The notes beneath the pieces are model-generated. The model searched no databases, was not told the DNA's origin, and saw only the letters and a list, made by a program, of their open reading frames with translations. Positions 39,530-41,616 of a stretch of DNA of 41,616 nucleotides are shown here, piece after piece; position 1 is the stretch's first letter, and every line of letters starts with the position of its first letter. Location: contig JAAYUF010000146.1 of NCBI GenBank assembly GCA_012517815.1, positions 1 to 41,616 on the forward strand. The letters run 5' to 3'. The translations under genes and the position numbers were made by a program. The stretch is from Clostridiales bacterium. GTDB taxonomy: Bacteria > Bacillota > Clostridia > Christensenellales > Aristaeellaceae.

Positions 39530-40392
39530 AGCGCCATCTCAAAGGGCGGCAGTCCGCGCGTGTCCGTCTGGCAGGCATAAAGGCTGCCCAGCTCCGGGTA
39601 TGCGTGCTTGAGCCCCCGGTCCAGCCCCATGCCGGTGGTGATGACCAGCGTCGTAAGCCCCGGCCCGGCAAAGCAGCAGGCGGTGGGGTTGGGCACGGGG
39701 ATGGGGAGCGTGTCCAGCTTCCGGCGGGAAACGGGATCCCACCTTGTCACCTGAAAGCCGCCCCAGTGCGCCGCCCACAGCGTGCCCTGCGCGTCCACGG
39801 CGATGCCGTCGAAGCAGCCCGGCTCGTCGCCCGCGTCGATCCACTTCTGCCGGTTGACGATGGCGCCGGTTTCCACGTCGAAGTCGTAGCGGTACACCGT
39901 GCGCGCGGGCGTATCCACATGGTAGAGGTAACGGTTGTCGGGGCTGAACGCCAGCCCGTTGGAAACGGTCAGGTTGCCCTCTGCGCGCTCATAGCGGCCG
40001 TCCGGCTGGATGCGGTACAGCGCCGCCTCCGGCCGCGTGGCGCCGCGGTGCATCGTGCCCAGCCAAAGCCGCCCCGCCGCGTCGCAGACGCCGTCGTTAA
40101 AGCGGTTCTCCGGCCGCTCGGCCTCCACGCCCTCCACGATGGAGGTCAGCGCGCCGTCCCGTTCCAGCACCACGCTCTTTTCCAGCGCGAGCACCCAGCC
40201 GCCGTCCCGCGCCGGTTGGGCCATGCCTACGTTTTCCCCGTAGGTGCGGCAGGAAAGCGCCCCGGTTTGCCAATCGCAGCGCCACAGGGCGCCCCCGGTG
40301 ATATCCACCCAGCGGAGCGATCCGTCTCGCCTGTCCCACACAGGCCCTTCGCCCAAAATCATCTGCACGGGTAAAAACCGTTTGGCACGCAT
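39526..40392 (-). CDS. SMP-30/gluconolactonase family protein
   Basis: 288-aa six-bladed beta-propeller lactonase. Family metal ligands are all present: Glu15 (GEGPVWD), Asn99 (NRFNDGVCD), Asn145 (SNGLAFS) and Asp195 (FDGIAVD). It would open a sugar lactone, giving an aldonate. ATG at 40392 has GGAGG 7 nt upstream; an ATG at 40416 has no ribosome site. First gene of an operon with a two-component system, which is unusual; it suggests the system senses or responds to a sugar whose lactone this enzyme handles. Confidence 0.93.
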   Translation of the reverse strand: MRAKRFLPVQMILGEGPVWDRRDGSLRWVDITGGALWRCDWQTGALSCRTYGENVGMAQPARDGGWVLALEKSVVLERDGALTSIVEGVEAERPENRFNDGVCDAAGRLWLGTMHRGATRPEAALYRIQPDGRYERAEGNLTVSNGLAFSPDNRYLYHVDTPARTVYRYDFDVETGAIVNRQKWIDAGDEPGCFDGIAVDAQGTLWAAHWGGFQVTRWDPVSRRKLDTLPIPVPNPTACCFAGPGLTTLVITTGMGLDRGLKHAYPELGSLYACQTDTRGLPPFEMAL

Positions 40393-40479
40393 CGCGTCCG
40401 CCTCCACTACCTTCATGCCGGCGCAGGCAAAGCCGCCGCCGATCGTTTTCCTTTTTCGCGCCTTGTTCGTCGCAGGGTT

Positions 40480-40508
40480 ATTATAGCAAACAACCGGGGC
40501 GAGTTCAA
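40480..40508 (-). promoter_or_regulatory. Promoter of the SMP-30/two-component operon
   Basis: Minus strand: TTGAAC (40508-40503), 17-bp spacer, TATAAT (40485-40480). Confidence 0.75.
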
Positions 40509-40522
40509 AAAGAAATCCGACG

Positions 40523-40552
40523 TTTCTCGAAATAGTACCCGATTTCTCGAAA
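40523..40552 (+). promoter_or_regulatory. Paired operator, TTTCTCGAAA x2
   Basis: TTTCTCGAAA at 40523-40532 and again at 40543-40552, start-to-start exactly 20 bp, so on the same face of the helix. They end 8 bp before the candidate -35 of the sugar-binding gene, a position suited to an AraC-type activator such as the encoded response regulator. Confidence 0.7.
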
Positions 40553-40560
40553 ATGGGTGC

Positions 40561-40589
40561 TGAACTTTTGCGCGCGGCTGTGCTATGCT
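40561..40589 (+). promoter_or_regulatory. Promoter of the sugar-binding protein gene (weak -35)
   Basis: TGAACT (40561-40566), 17-bp spacer, TATGCT (40584-40589). The poor -35 box fits activator dependence. Confidence 0.5.
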
Positions 40590-40634
40590 TACGCTAAGAT
40601 CACCCGTGCCCGAACTGAAAAAGGAGGTATCCCC

Positions 40635-41616
40635 ATGAAGAAAGCCCTTTGTTTGCTGTTGTGCCTCTCGCTTGTGTGTTCGCTCCTCCTCGCCCTGCCC
40701 GCCGCCGCGGCCGCGGATGAAAAAGTGAACCTCCGGCTGTCCATCTGGGGCAACGACGCCCGCAAGACCCTGTTTGAGGAACTGACCGCCCCCTTTGCGG
40801 AGGCCAACAACTGCACGGTGGAAATCATTCTGGTGCCCTTTGACGAGTACATGCAGAAGATTTCCATCCAGCTGGCCTCCCGCACCGCGCCGGACGTGAT
40901 CTGGCTGGCGGAAAAGATGGTGCCGCAGTTCATCGAAAGCGGCGAGCTGGTGGATCTCGCCCCGGCCGTCAAGGCGGACGCCGCGTACGATTTCAGCGAT
41001 TTCTTCCCAAGCACCCTGGACCTGTTTACCCGCGGCGACGCGGTGTACGGCCTGCCCTTCTCCTTCGGCCCCCGCGTCATCTTCTACAACAAGACCCTGT
41101 TTGAGGCAAAGGGGCTGAAAACCCCCACCGAGCTTCGCAAGGAGGACAACTGGACGCTGGAAGAGTTCTTCAAGGCCGCCAAGGCCCTGACCGACCCCGC
41201 CAACGGCGTGTACGGCATGAAGCTGCAGGGCGCCACCGAGCCCACCGCCTACATGAACTCCCTGTACGATATCGTGCTGGCCAACGGCGCGGATTACTTC
41301 AACGCCGACATGACCGAGTTCACCCTCAACTCCACGGGCGGCATCCTGAGCATGCAGGAGTTCTACGACGCGCTGTTCGTGGATCAGAGCCACGTAAAGC
41401 CCGGCGACCAGACCCAGTTTGAAACCGGCAAGATCGCCATGGCGCGCGATACCTTCAGCTACGCCGCCAACCTGCGCGGCAAGGTCGATTTCGAGTGGGA
41501 CATCATCGGCGCGCCCAAGGGCGCCGACGCCGCCGCGAAAGTGACCAGCGGCTTTGCCAACTACTCCGTGACCAAGGGCGCCAATGAGGAACTGGCCACC
41601 AAGCTCGCCATGTTCA
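40635..41616 (+). CDS. ABC transporter sugar-binding protein (family 1), cut at window end
   Basis: The first 327 residues of an extracellular solute-binding protein. Signal peptide MKKALCLLLCLSLVCSLLLA with an AAA-type cleavage region near residue 27; the early Cys residues are not in a clear lipobox. Family hallmarks: VNLRLSIWGNDARKTLFEEL, FDEYMQKISIQLASRTAPDV, then VYGLPFSFGPRVIFYNKTLF and NWTLEEFFKAAKALTDP. It would deliver a sugar or oligosaccharide to an ABC permease located beyond the window. The ATG follows AAGGAGG. The divergent two-component operon likely controls it. Confidence 0.93.
   Translation, partial: MKKALCLLLCLSLVCSLLLALPAAAAADEKVNLRLSIWGNDARKTLFEELTAPFAEANNCTVEIILVPFDEYMQKISIQLASRTAPDVIWLAEKMVPQFIESGELVDLAPAVKADAAYDFSDFFPSTLDLFTRGDAVYGLPFSFGPRVIFYNKTLFEAKGLKTPTELRKEDNWTLEEFFKAAKALTDPANGVYGMKLQGATEPTAYMNSLYDIVLANGADYFNADMTEFTLNSTGGILSMQEFYDALFVDQSHVKPGDQTQFETGKIAMARDTFSYAANLRGKVDFEWDIIGAPKGADAAAKVTSGFANYSVTKGANEELATKLAMF

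Overview
The window looks like a chromosome segment of a high-GC Clostridia-type Firmicute. The signs are strong AGGAGG ribosome sites with GTG/TTG starts, two CtsR-type heptad operators in front of hsp20, and the set RecD2, ComF, DUF4364, DUF3842, an ECF S component and a LytS/YesM-type sensor kinase. Genus cannot be fixed by eye. No rRNA, tRNA or CRISPR was seen. The left edge cuts an IS1182-like transposase and the right edge cuts a sugar-binding protein gene.

Layout. 0-8 kb: transposase start, hsp20, a HAD hydrolase, an exported orphan, three M42 metallopeptidases in a row, an orphan 119-aa protein and a GlsB/YeaQ-type membrane protein. 8.5-12.8 kb: a divergent GntR/FCD regulator and a TRAP transporter operon in the order dctP-dctM-dctQ. 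13-18.2 kb: a glycan cluster (ATP-grasp-like protein, WzxC-type flippase, WbqC-like protein, family 2 glycosyltransferase). 18.8-22 kb: a four-gene operon of a DauR-like regulator, a metallo-beta-lactamase-fold hydrolase, RidA, and a PLP enzyme of the D-threonine aldolase/D-serine dehydratase fold, probably for D-amino acid breakdown. 22-24.6 kb: dnaA standing alone, with DnaA boxes, and a divergent orphan gene. 25-31.7 kb: peptidoglycan-binding lipoprotein, RecD2-ComF, an HPr-like protein without the phospho-histidine, DUF4364, thymidine kinase. 32-35.6 kb: a leftward operon of ECF S component, uridine-kinase-like protein, DUF3842, Mrp ATPase and a C_GCAxxG_C_C protein. 35.6-36.6 kb: an RluA-type pseudouridine synthase. 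37-41.6 kb: a sugar-sensing module (SMP-30 lactonase, sensor kinase, AraC-type response regulator) divergent from an ABC sugar-binding protein.

The least explained content is between genes. A dispersed family of about 155-159 bp with imperfect inverted ends occurs four times; three copies begin on the last base of a stop codon and the fourth sits about 40 bp past one. A second, unrelated repeat family accompanies it at two loci. Other striking signals are matching TGTATACA-type palindromes near the GntR gene and in front of the glycan cluster, two TTTCTCGAAA sites exactly 20 bp apart in front of the sugar-binding protein, and a perfect 20-bp-arm palindrome.
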